Below, piece by piece: positions 1 to 6,830 of a stretch of 9,743 bases of DNA. The stretch is from Oscillospiraceae bacterium. GTDB lineage: Bacteria; Bacillota; Clostridia; Oscillospirales; Oscillospiraceae. How positions within the stretch are numbered: position 1 is the first letter of the stretch; every line of letters starts with the position of its first letter. The notes under the pieces were generated by a model. It saw nothing but the letters and a program-made list of their open reading frames with translations, was not told where the DNA came from and ran no database searches. The translations under genes were made by a program, and so were the position numbers. The stretch is taken from NCBI GenBank assembly GCA_017405545.1, contig JAFRAF010000255.1:1-9743 (forward strand), read 5' to 3'.

Positions 1-1
1 C

Positions 2-1156
2 ACCGAGGCCCCGGAGACCGTATGGCCCTTTGCCACCCGGGCGGGAGTGATGGTAAATGGGGAGGAGACGGACGTCATCGGCAATGAGGCCGTCACCTTC
101 TACGTTGAGTTCAACCGCGACATGGACCAGACCATCCCGCTGCAGGTATACTTCGGCAGCTATTATCCCTATGCCGACTATGAGATAGACGGGCAGTGGG
201 TCTCCGCCCGCCGCTGGGAGGGCGCCACGACGCTCACCACGCTCATAGAGGGCGGATATCAGTTCTTCAGCATCAGCAACGGCGCGTCTGTTGACGGGAA
301 GAAGTTGTACACCGATTGGGGCCGCTTCCGCTTTGAGATAGACAACAGCAGCGCCATGGCCCTTATCATGCAGGGCAGCGCCGACGCAAACGGCGTTACA
401 CTGACCTGGACACAGGACGATTTCGACACCCTGATGGGATACAATGTCTATCGTTCCGACGCGCTGAATGGACAGTATACAAAGCTGAACAAGACTGTTA
501 TCCCCGCCGACACGAAGACCTTCTTCGATCCTAACGTGGAACCCGGTGTGGAGTACTTCTATAACTTTACAGTGGTCAAGACGGACGCTACGGAGTCCGC
601 CCCCTCGGGACGTATCAGCGTCACTACCTATGACTCCATGGCGCCGACCCTGACACACAGTCCGGTATTTCAGGCGTTCTCCGGAAACAGCGTCACCGTC
701 AGTGCCAATGTCACGGACAATGTGGGCGTACAGAGCGTGAAGCTGTATTACCGCGTGACCGGTGAGAGCGGTTGGCATTCGGCTGAGATGAGCCATATTA
801 ACGACAAATACACGGCGGTCATCACAGCGAACTATGTCACGACCGCAGGCTTGGAGTATTACATAGATGCATATGACGGTGTTTCTCATGCACTGCGCGG
901 CAATGCGGCGGAACCTTTCTCCATTACCGTACAGAATGTTGTCGCGGACAGCGACAAGGGCGATGTCAACGGCAACGGGCGCATAGACATGCTCGACGCA
1001 CTGCTGCTGCTCCAGTCCATCAATGGCCGTGTCAACCTGAGCGCTGAGGAGTTCGCTCGTGCGGATATCAACAGCGATGGCGAACTCTCCGCCTTCGAGG
1101 CAATGCGGATACTGCAGTACATAAACGGGAAGATAAGCACAGTACTGTTTGACTGA
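2..1156 (+). CDS. Secreted multidomain protein with Ig/FN3-like modules and C-terminal type I dockerin (5' end missing)
   Basis: The frame is open to the left edge of the window, so this is the 3' part of a longer gene; the ATG at 47 is internal. Visible modules in order: a beta-rich N-terminal stretch of unknown family (about 16-370) with Trp/Tyr/Gly-rich strands; a fibronectin type III-like module (about 375-625; LTWTQ, GYNVYRS, YFYNFTVV); an Ig-like module (about 635-940; DNVGVQSVKLYYR); and a dockerin (959-1132). The dockerin has two calcium loops of the F-hand type, DVNGNGRIDMLD and DINSDGELSAFE, each followed by a helix ending in INGR or INGK. Dockerins bind cohesins, and the next gene codes for cohesins, so this protein is probably an exported component docked onto that scaffold. 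Its catalytic or binding part, if any, lies upstream and cannot be named. Loop positions 10-11 are Met-Leu in the first repeat and Ala-Phe in the second, so the two halves differ. It ends in TGA. The dockerin call is firm; the other module names are approximate. Confidence 0.88.
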   Translation, partial: TEAPETVWPFATRAGVMVNGEETDVIGNEAVTFYVEFNRDMDQTIPLQVYFGSYYPYADYEIDGQWVSARRWEGATTLTTLIEGGYQFFSISNGASVDGKKLYTDWGRFRFEIDNSSAMALIMQGSADANGVTLTWTQDDFDTLMGYNVYRSDALNGQYTKLNKTVIPADTKTFFDPNVEPGVEYFYNFTVVKTDATESAPSGRISVTTYDSMAPTLTHSPVFQAFSGNSVTVSANVTDNVGVQSVKLYYRVTGESGWHSAEMSHINDKYTAVITANYVTTAGLEYYIDAYDGVSHALRGNAAEPFSITVQNVVADSDKGDVNGNGRIDMLDALLLLQSINGRVNLSAEEFARADINSDGELSAFEAMRILQYINGKISTVLFD

Positions 1157-1170
1157 GCGGGGAGAGTGCG

Positions 1171-2481
1171 ATGAAGCGAATAAAAAAGCGCCTTGCGGCG
1201 CTACTAACGGCAGTTTTGCTGCTGCTGTCGGTTATACCGGCAGCGGCAGCTGAGGCTGAACCGCGCCTGAGTGTGGGATCGGCTTCCCTCTATGCGGGGA
1301 ACAACGTAACAGTGAGAGTGAGCGCAGAAGACATGGAATCCGTCGCCACGATGGATTTTACCCTGCTCTATGACGCGGAGCATTTTACACTCAACAGCGC
1401 GGTGTCAAGCGGTGTCTTCTCCTATGCCGACGTCAACACCGGTACGGCGGGGGAGGTCCGATTTTTAGGCCTCGCGGCGGACGGCGTCAGCGGCAGTGCC
1501 GAAATCATGACGCTGAGCTTCACCGCTGCTGCGAACACGGAGCCGGGAGACTATCCGCTGTACCTGTCCATCGGAGAAATCTATTCCGTGGACCTTCAGC
1601 CATGCGAAATGGGCAGGAGCAACGGGACCCTGACAGTGCTGCAGCAGCAGACCGATATCCCCTCGATATTTTTCAACTGCGGGACATCTGTTTTCCAGGC
1701 AGCGAAGGACGAAACTGTTATTTTCACCTTTTACTGTTATTCTCCCAAGTCTCTGGCGGGCGGAGTATTCCGTGTAGCGTACGATCCTGCACTGCTGGCC
1801 TATGAGGATCTGATGCTGCAGAACGGTATGCAGCAGGGGAACATGATATATGATGTGAATTCCGCTCAGAGCGGGCGGGTGGTGCTGTCCTACGCCACGG
1901 ATGAGGCTGTGGTCGGAGGCGCGCTGTTTTCGGTTCGTTTCAGGGTCGTTACAGAGGAAGACACTGGCGCGACCGTCACCATGACGACGGATGAGCTTTA
2001 TGCAGATTCGAGTCAGGCGCTGCGCAGCGACCCCTGCTCGGCCTCCCTGGTTATCCAGCAGCCAGAGGTCGAGCCGGATTATCCCAATCTGTGTATTACG
2101 GCGCCCGACGAGGTTTATACAGACGAAGCATTTACCGTCACATTATCTCTTGAGGAGGGCAGCAGTGTAGCCGCCGGGGACTTTACAGTAAGCTACGACC
2201 CATCACAGCTCACCGTGACGGAAGAACCCGTGAGCCTGGCGGCTGAGGGCCAGACTCTTATGGTGAACATTAATTACTCCAATGGGACAGTCAAGTTTTC
2301 CTTTATTGCACAGGACGGCATCGACTCAGCGCAGGACTTGATTGAGATTCGCTTCCGCGCTGCGTCCAATGCGGAGTACACTGCGTCCATTTCTGCTTCC
2401 GGGCGTGGTGTGGTTGATAAAAACTATCATGCCGTAACTCTGGATTATCCCACGGTTGCGGTCGGGATTCATCCGCTGTAG
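1171..2481 (+). CDS. Small scaffoldin-like secreted protein with three cohesin modules
   Basis: This 436-residue protein starts with a clear signal peptide: KRIKKR, a Leu/Ala-rich core, and likely cleavage after the Ala run near residue 27. The rest is three cohesin-like beta-sandwich modules, at about residues 32-157, 165-296 and 305-432. Each shows the cohesin pattern of an early strand (VTVRVSAEDM, VIFTFYCYSP, FTVTLSLEEG), then a Y-D-P/A strand (LLYDAEHF, VAYDPALL, VSYDPSQL), then a late F-R/F-S-F strand. Cohesins bind calcium-loaded dockerins outside the cell; the neighbouring gene supplies one. The start has a GGGGAG Shine-Dalgarno (1158-1163) and lies 14 bases after the dockerin gene, so the two are probably one operon. 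There is no sortase signal, SLH module or dockerin before the TAG at 2479-2481. The frame stays open after that codon into an ORF that does end in a dockerin, so this may be the front part of a longer scaffoldin. The family call is fairly sure; partner specificity is unknown. Confidence 0.82.
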   Translation: MKRIKKRLAALLTAVLLLLSVIPAAAAEAEPRLSVGSASLYAGNNVTVRVSAEDMESVATMDFTLLYDAEHFTLNSAVSSGVFSYADVNTGTAGEVRFLGLAADGVSGSAEIMTLSFTAAANTEPGDYPLYLSIGEIYSVDLQPCEMGRSNGTLTVLQQQTDIPSIFFNCGTSVFQAAKDETVIFTFYCYSPKSLAGGVFRVAYDPALLAYEDLMLQNGMQQGNMIYDVNSAQSGRVVLSYATDEAVVGGALFSVRFRVVTEEDTGATVTMTTDELYADSSQALRSDPCSASLVIQQPEVEPDYPNLCITAPDEVYTDEAFTVTLSLEEGSSVAAGDFTVSYDPSQLTVTEEPVSLAAEGQTLMVNINYSNGTVKFSFIAQDGIDSAQDLIEIRFRAASNAEYTASISASGRGVVDKNYHAVTLDYPTVAVGIHPL

Positions 2482-2499
2482 AGTCTAACCTGGACGGGA
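2479..2499 (+). other. In-frame amber codon and short link between cohesin ORF and InlB-repeat/dockerin ORF
   Basis: The cohesin ORF ends in TAG at 2479-2481. The next six codons read Ser-Leu-Thr-Trp-Thr-Gly and run without a frame change into the ATG at 2500. The Leu-Thr-Trp-Thr stretch fits the first strand that normally opens an InlB/Listeria-Bacteroides-type repeat, so module coding appears to begin before the ATG. The only purine-rich run (2492-2499) touches the ATG with no spacer, and no usual Shine-Dalgarno lies 5-10 bases upstream. This suggests that the ATG is not a natural start and that one reading frame has been cut by a single stop, or that two gene pieces were joined here. A sequencing error at this codon is also possible. 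Confidence 0.6.
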
Positions 2500-3441
2500 A
2501 TGGACGAAGAAGCCGAGACGGACATAGTCGGCCTTGGAATAGTTCCAACGCATGAAAATCCAGTCAAACTTGGATACACTTTCTTAGGCTGGAAAGATGA
2601 GAACAACAACATTACACCAGTCGGAACAGCCTTGCCTGCAGCAACTACAGATATGAGCTACACCGCACAGTGGGAACCAATATCATTTAATGTGTCATTC
2701 GCTGAGGGCACTGTGTTCGACGAGGATATGTCAGTACTGACGACATATGATATTGATCTCCCCGTAACTATTACCCCAGTCAAGGGCGGCTGTACATTTG
2801 ATGGATGGATAGCAGCGCAGGCTGATGAAAACGATACTTATTACAACTGGCCAGATGGAATCGTAACCGATACAACAGGGAAATATGGCGATGTAATTCT
2901 TACCCCGGTCTGGACAGTTAATGCTGATGTGGTTTTCGCGGATTACGCCTATGCCGGAAACGGTAACAAGCTCTTGCTCGTTGGAGTTAATGGTATTGCC
3001 GACGGCAATGCTCTATCTTATAAAGGAAATCCATTGTTTACTACAAAGGAGACGCGCTATCTTGCTCTTCTAAACGCTGCAAATGGGACTATTAACGGCG
3101 TCGTTGGCAACGGCAAAGGAGCCACAGATTATTCTATTGCATACCTTTATATCATCCCGGCAAACGTTACATGCGAACATGTGATGAAGGATCTGTCAAT
3201 CGGTAAAGGGGATAACCAAGCAGTTACATACAACTGCGATGTCAACCGGAATGGCCTTTTCAACTCCGGTGATTTCGGTATTGTAGATGATTTGCTTGCA
3301 CAGCGCGAAAGCCAAGCAGATGTGCTGATGAGGCTTGAAGCTGACGTTTCCATGGGTGACCAAGAGGCGTATGAAAACCAAAAATTTGGTACGATAGATG
3401 ATATTGCGGCCATAATAATAAAATGCTTTGATACGGATTGA
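2500..3441 (+). CDS. InlB-type repeat protein with divergent C-terminal dockerin; probable distal part of an interrupted scaffoldin
   Basis: This 313-codon ORF has no signal peptide and no good ribosome binding site, so as it stands it would not be exported. Residues 1-58 resemble an InlB/Listeria-Bacteroides-type repeat (GYTFLGWKDENN...YTAQW). Residues 61-138 look like a second, looser copy (TFDGWIAAQ...LTPVW). Residues 141-244 form a beta-rich module that I do not recognise. Residues 246-310 are dockerin-like: the first calcium loop, DVNRNGLFNSGD, is intact; the second begins ADVS but carries an insertion of roughly a dozen residues before TIDDIAAIII. GC is lower than in the cohesin gene: hand counts of 60-base windows give 24-26 GC against 36. 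It shares the frame of the cohesin ORF, 18 bases downstream of its stop. It is probably the back half of that protein after a nonsense change, or a recombined gene fragment. Expression as a separate protein is the least likely reading, though it cannot be excluded. Confidence 0.6.
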   Translation: MDEEAETDIVGLGIVPTHENPVKLGYTFLGWKDENNNITPVGTALPAATTDMSYTAQWEPISFNVSFAEGTVFDEDMSVLTTYDIDLPVTITPVKGGCTFDGWIAAQADENDTYYNWPDGIVTDTTGKYGDVILTPVWTVNADVVFADYAYAGNGNKLLLVGVNGIADGNALSYKGNPLFTTKETRYLALLNAANGTINGVVGNGKGATDYSIAYLYIIPANVTCEHVMKDLSIGKGDNQAVTYNCDVNRNGLFNSGDFGIVDDLLAQRESQADVLMRLEADVSMGDQEAYENQKFGTIDDIAAIIIKCFDTD

Positions 3442-3691
3442 CATCACGGTTCATATGGTAATAGTATTATAAGAACCAGAAGAAAACGTCATGAAGATAA
3501 TCCCCGTATTAAAGGATGTGTTGTAAATTTTTTATTAATGACAAAAGCACCGGTTGGGTCCCGAAAAGACCTGGCTGGTGCTTCTGCTTGTATTAAAGTT
3601 GTAGGTGTGGAAATAATCGGAAACGTGAGTTCAGTGTAACGTAATTGTGCGAAAAGGTCGTAGGAAAAATAAGTTATTAAACCTACACCGA
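3442..3691. other. AT-rich convergent intergenic region without a recognisable gene
   Basis: These 250 bases lie between the end of the + strand cohesin/dockerin locus and the end of the - strand housekeeping cluster. They hold one strong hairpin (3545-3583, listed separately) and AT-rich sequence with a run of six T near 3528. A weak possible stem (GTCG...TAGG pairing with CCTA...CGAC, 3657-3692) overlaps the stop codon of the nucleoside kinase gene. It is interrupted by a bulge and has a 17-base loop, so I do not call it a terminator. No coding frame of convincing length, tRNA or mobile-element end is visible. Confidence 0.6.
3545..3583 (+). terminator. Probable intrinsic terminator hairpin of the cohesin/dockerin operon
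   Basis: The arms 3545-3560 and 3568-3583 pair over 16 positions around a 7-base loop (CCGAAAA). In the + strand RNA all 16 positions pair, four of them as G-U wobbles. In the - strand RNA those same four positions become A-C mismatches, leaving only 7 and 4 outer and inner pairs. The structure therefore seems selected in the rightward transcript, which ends the scaffoldin locus about 100 bases upstream. The trailing sequence on the + side is only moderately U-rich (CTGCTTGTATT). On the - side a TTTT run follows, so weaker use as a bidirectional terminator is possible. Confidence 0.55.
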
Positions 3692-4639
3692 CTAATACTT
3701 ATATATACCGCCGCCGATGAACTCCCTGAGCAGGGAGTCGTCCGCCAGGAGGCTGTCGCCGAGCTCGGCGTCCAGCTCGTCCACATAGTCGAAGGCGGGA
3801 AGTATCTTTTGCAGTTCCTCCATGCGCAGAGCGTCCTCGGGGATGTCCCTGAACAGAGGCATGGCGAAGCTCTCCATGATGGGTAGCTCGTAGGGCAGAG
3901 AGGAGTCGATGGTGGCTCTGGCCTTGTGCATATAGGGCACGATGTAATTCTCCTCGCCGCGCATGATGTTGCCCCAGAGCTCAAGGGTGAATTTTGCGCT
4001 GGAGCCGCGGAACTTGGAATCGCGCACGACCCTGCGCACCAGACGTATCCACTCCCGCTTGAAAAGGATCTCGCCGTTAAGCAGTATATCGGAGGCAACG
4101 CTGATATAGAGGGGGAAGGCCTCGGGATGGGGTTCGGTGATGCTGTCATTGAGGGCGTGTATGCCCTCGAATATGGCGATCTCATTTTTCTCAAGGCGCA
4201 TGCGGAAGAATCGGCTGGCGCTGCGCTTCTGACGCGCGAACATATAATAGGGGATGCGTATCTCGCCGCCCTCCGAAAGGATGGAGAAATGCTCGCTGAG
4301 CAGATCCATGTCAAGACACAGAGGGGACTCAAAATCCATCTCCCCCTCGGGCGTGCGGGGCATTGTGCGGGGGTCTATGGTGTTGAAATAGTTGTCCATG
4401 GATATGCTGTGGGATTTGATGCCCCTTTTCTCCAGCTCCTGCACCAGCTTCTGGGCGGTGGTGGTCTTTCCAGAACCTGAGGGACCGGCCATGAGCACTA
4501 TGGGGCTTTTGTCAAGATTCTTGCAGATTGCGTCCGCCGCTATGGAGATGCGGTTGGCGAAATGGAGGTCGCAGTCCTCAATAAATCCTTTCGGATCCTC
4601 ATGTATTCTTTTGTTGATCCACTCAATATCGTATGACAT
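3692..4639 (-). CDS. Uridine kinase/phosphoribulokinase-family nucleoside kinase
   Basis: This 315-residue cytoplasmic P-loop kinase probably phosphorylates a nucleoside such as uridine using a nucleoside triphosphate, in pyrimidine salvage. The Walker A loop GPSGSGKTT sits at residues 52-60. It is followed by SMDNYF (80-85; likely catalytic Asp82), FEGIHAL (157-163) and an Arg-rich lid-like stretch (RLVRRVVRD, 199-207), all typical of the uridine kinase fold. About 45 residues precede the kinase core. Larger clostridial relatives carry TGS and synthetase-like domains at the N-terminus; this is the short form. The start is fixed by an AAGGAG Shine-Dalgarno (4648-4653) eight bases upstream. 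It overlaps the hemZ stop as TGATG, so its translation is probably coupled to hemZ. It ends in TAG and is the last gene of the leftward cluster. The fold is certain, but the exact substrate is inference; phosphoribulokinase activity is unlikely in this setting. Confidence 0.85.
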   Translation of the reverse strand: MSYDIEWINKRIHEDPKGFIEDCDLHFANRISIAADAICKNLDKSPIVLMAGPSGSGKTTTAQKLVQELEKRGIKSHSISMDNYFNTIDPRTMPRTPEGEMDFESPLCLDMDLLSEHFSILSEGGEIRIPYYMFARQKRSASRFFRMRLEKNEIAIFEGIHALNDSITEPHPEAFPLYISVASDILLNGEILFKREWIRLVRRVVRDSKFRGSSAKFTLELWGNIMRGEENYIVPYMHKARATIDSSLPYELPIMESFAMPLFRDIPEDALRMEELQKILPAFDYVDELDAELGDSLLADDSLLREFIGGGIYKY

Positions 4640-6120
4640 CAGATATTCTCCTTAATAATTTTCGCAATTTTCAGTTTATCATCCCTGAGCCTGTCTGCCG
4701 CGCCTATGTATTCAAGGGGGTATTTGGGATTGAATACCCGTTCTATCCTGCCGGTGGAGGGTATGACTATCTTAGTCGAGCCGCCGCCGCCCAGAGCCAG
4801 TATGGAGCACAGTTCCTCCATTATAAGTATGTTGTACCGGCTGTCGGGACCGGCTCTGGCCCAGCCCACGTTTTCAAAGCCGCCGGAGATGACCTTCTGA
4901 CGGTAGAGGTAATAGGGCGCGTAGCCGGAGCCGCTGAGGCTGTCCATGGCTGTGTCCAGCATGAGGCCTACCTCATTGGAGCCGGGAATGGGCGTGCCCT
5001 CCAGAGTGATGCGGCTGCCCTTTTTGAGGGACAGGGTATGGACCGTGATGTTCTGGGGACCCAATTCAAGTACACGGGACAGGGTGTCCGCGAAGCCCTC
5101 GGGGCTGTCCTCGGGCAGTCCCGCTATGAGGTCCGCGTTGATGATAAAGCCGCCGACTTTGTGGGCCAGCTCAAAGGCCCTGTATATGTCCGCGGCGCTG
5201 TGTCTGCGGCCTATGGCCTTGAGCACCGCGTCAGACATGGACTGGGGGTTGATGCTTATGCGCCCGGCCCCGTGATCCTTTATGCATCGAAGCTTCTCCT
5301 CGGTTATCGTGTCGGGGCGTCCCGCCTCCACGCAGTATTCCCGCACACGGCTCAGATCCATGGCCGAGGCCAGCTTTTCCATGAGCCCTGCCAGCTGCGA
5401 CGCGGTCAGGGTGGTGGGGGTGCCGCCGCCCATGTACACGGATATGACCCGCAGGTTCAGCTCATTTATTATCTCCGCAAGGGCGTCGATCTCGGCGTAC
5501 AGGGCGTCCAGAAATGGCTCCACCAGCTTAAAGGATTTCTCCACGGAGTTGCTTATAAAGCTGCAGTACGCGCAGCGGGTGGGGCAGAAGGGTATGCCGA
5601 TGTATATTGCCACGTCCCCTGGCTCAAGGGAGCGCTTTACGGCCAGCCCGGCCTGAGCGGAGCTCACGCACAGGGCGGCGCGGGCAGGGGAGACATAGTA
5701 CTCCCTGCGCAGGAAGCGCTCGGCCTTTTCAGCACTGCCGCCCTTCTCCATGAACTGGGTGGCCAGCTTTGCGGGACGTATGCCCGCCAGGGAGCCCCAG
5801 GGCGGATTCTTTCCGGTTATGCCGGTGGCAGCACGGTAAAAGGAGGTCCTGACTATGCGGTTTAACTGACGGTCCCGCTCCAGCCGGTCGCCCAGCCTGT
5901 CTATGGGTACGCGGGCGGAGCCCGCGGCCTTTTTGCCGTCCTTCTCTATGACGGTGACGGAACTGGCGTATACCTTGCCGAAGCTCAGGCTTACCCGGGC
6001 CTGATTTGAGCCCGCGGGGGCCCTCTCCTCCGGGTATTCGGGCCGCTCGTCCGGAAACTGGGTGAGCAGCATCTGCTCCACGGCATAGCGCCTGTCGTGT
6101 CCGGAGAGATATATCCTCAT
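4639..6120 (-). CDS. hemZ: HemZ-type radical SAM coproporphyrinogen III dehydrogenase-like protein
   Basis: This 493-residue protein belongs to the HemN/HemW/HemZ radical SAM group. Residues 1-165 form the HemZ-type N-terminal region (WGSLAGIRPAKLA, 108-120). The radical SAM core starts near 170, with the iron-sulfur cysteines Cys179, Cys183 and Cys186 in the C-x3-C-x2-C motif of IPFCPTRCAYCSF. The glycine motif GGGTPT (231-236) and the VEAGRPDTI stretch (264-272) follow. HemZ is annotated as oxygen-independent oxidative decarboxylation of coproporphyrinogen III in haem synthesis. Many anaerobes keep this gene without an obvious haem pathway, so the true substrate here is open. Its start overlaps the end of the MBL hydrolase gene by four bases (ATGA), with only a weak upstream Shine-Dalgarno, which points to translational coupling. 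Its stop overlaps the kinase start. Length and gene order match clostridial hemZ. Family assignment is firm; the activity is known of the family and not shown here. Confidence 0.9.
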   Translation of the reverse strand: MRIYLSGHDRRYAVEQMLLTQFPDERPEYPEERAPAGSNQARVSLSFGKVYASSVTVIEKDGKKAAGSARVPIDRLGDRLERDRQLNRIVRTSFYRAATGITGKNPPWGSLAGIRPAKLATQFMEKGGSAEKAERFLRREYYVSPARAALCVSSAQAGLAVKRSLEPGDVAIYIGIPFCPTRCAYCSFISNSVEKSFKLVEPFLDALYAEIDALAEIINELNLRVISVYMGGGTPTTLTASQLAGLMEKLASAMDLSRVREYCVEAGRPDTITEEKLRCIKDHGAGRISINPQSMSDAVLKAIGRRHSAADIYRAFELAHKVGGFIINADLIAGLPEDSPEGFADTLSRVLELGPQNITVHTLSLKKGSRITLEGTPIPGSNEVGLMLDTAMDSLSGSGYAPYYLYRQKVISGGFENVGWARAGPDSRYNILIMEELCSILALGGGGSTKIVIPSTGRIERVFNPKYPLEYIGAADRLRDDKLKIAKIIKENI

Positions 6121-6755
6121 TTCTGGGATTCGATGGATTTGAGCAGCTTGCGGCCGTAATGGATGAAATAGTTGTATTTGCGCTCCAGCTCCAGAGTCGT
6201 GGGGCCCATGTGACCGGCGAAGACCTTGTAGTCGCCGGGCAGGTCCGCAAGACGGGTGAGGCTTCTGTATATGGCCAGCTCGTCGCCGCCGAGAAGGTCC
6301 GTACGGCCCATGCTGTCCTTAAAGAGAGTGTCGCCGGTAAAGAGCACGTTGTCGCCCTTCAGACTGATGGAGCCCTTTGTGTGGCCCGGAGTCTCGATGA
6401 CCTCCAGAGAGACGCCGTCTATACTGATAACATCGCCGTCTTTTACCAAATTAATGTCGGGATCGAAGGGGTCGATGGGGTAGAGATCACTTGTCCTGCG
6501 CGCGTATACTTCACCCTCACCCACGTACACGGGGGCTCCTGTCAGATCCCTGAGCTCGTCCAGAGCTCCGGTGTGGTCAAAGTGGGCGTGGGTCAGGATG
6601 ATGGCCTTGACAGTGAGGCCATCTTCTCTTATGGCCTGACTGATGGTGTTGATATCGGAGCCGGGGTCGATAACCGCGCAGTCCTTGGAGTTGTCCCCGT
6701 GGATGATGTAGCAGTTTGTCATAAAGCTTCCGAGGGTGAGCATTTTGATTTGCAT
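6117..6755 (-). CDS. MBL-fold metallo-hydrolase, glyoxalase II-like
   Basis: This 212-residue cytoplasmic metallo-beta-lactamase-fold enzyme has the full metal-ligand set: T-H-A-H-F-D-H at residues 55-61, His125 (TPGHT), Asp142 (FTGDTLF) and His182 (AGHMGPTT). These coordinate a binuclear zinc or iron site. Small clostridial proteins of this type are usually annotated as hydroxyacylglutathione hydrolase-like. Since most Clostridia lack glutathione, a different thioester, or another small hydrolysable metabolite, is more likely; this is inference. The start is well supported by an AGGAGG Shine-Dalgarno (6763-6768) seven bases upstream, one of the strongest in the window. It follows dtd after a 94-base AT-rich gap and overlaps hemZ by four bases. 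The same dtd-MBL-hemZ order is common in Clostridia. Family is certain, substrate unknown. Confidence 0.88.
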   Translation of the reverse strand: MQIKMLTLGSFMTNCYIIHGDNSKDCAVIDPGSDINTISQAIREDGLTVKAIILTHAHFDHTGALDELRDLTGAPVYVGEGEVYARRTSDLYPIDPFDPDINLVKDGDVISIDGVSLEVIETPGHTKGSISLKGDNVLFTGDTLFKDSMGRTDLLGGDELAIYRSLTRLADLPGDYKVFAGHMGPTTLELERKYNYFIHYGRKLLKSIESQK

Positions 6756-6770
6756 GGTGTTTCCTCCTGG

Positions 6771-6830
6771 TTGTTTAAATACCTGTTATATACATTATAT
6801 TATTTATAATTATTTCCGTTATTATTGCAG
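6771..6830 (-). promoter_or_regulatory. AT-rich leader before the MBL-hemZ-kinase genes; possible internal promoter
   Basis: The gap between dtd and the MBL hydrolase gene is far richer in AT than the flanking genes. On the - strand it contains a perfect TATAAT (6799-6794) about 38 bases before the start codon, and an overlapping TATAAA (6808-6803). No good -35 box is seen at the right spacing; the best for TATAAA is CTGCAA (6830-6825, 16-base spacer), which matches the consensus at only three positions. A promoter giving separate expression of the last three genes is plausible but weakly supported. AT-rich sequence easily makes chance -10 boxes. Confidence 0.3.

Noticed and set aside
2479..2481. 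A genome-wide recoding of TAG as an amino acid
   Set aside because: The nucleoside kinase also ends in TAG at a natural family length, while the other genes end in TGA or TAA. Nothing here supports general TAG reassignment; only a local event at this codon remains open.
3491..3526. Tiny ORF MKIIPVLKDVL in the convergent intergenic region
   Set aside because: It has only 11 codons, no well-spaced Shine-Dalgarno and AT-rich context; chance is enough to explain it.
3600..3687. Distant inverted pair TGTAGGT / ACCTACA as a possible attachment site or mobile-element end
   Set aside because: Only seven bases match, about 75 bases apart, with no target duplication or transposase nearby.
3631..4332. 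233-codon - strand frame overlapping the nucleoside kinase gene
   Set aside because: Its product is a Ser/Arg/Pro-rich low-complexity string typical of a shifted frame. The kinase frame has a Walker A motif, a good ribosome binding site and coupling to hemZ.
4633..5865. Long + strand open frame of 410 codons opposite hemZ
   Set aside because: It is the reverse-strand shadow of hemZ, which has clear radical SAM motifs. The + frame product is Gly/Ala/His-rich with no domain pattern.
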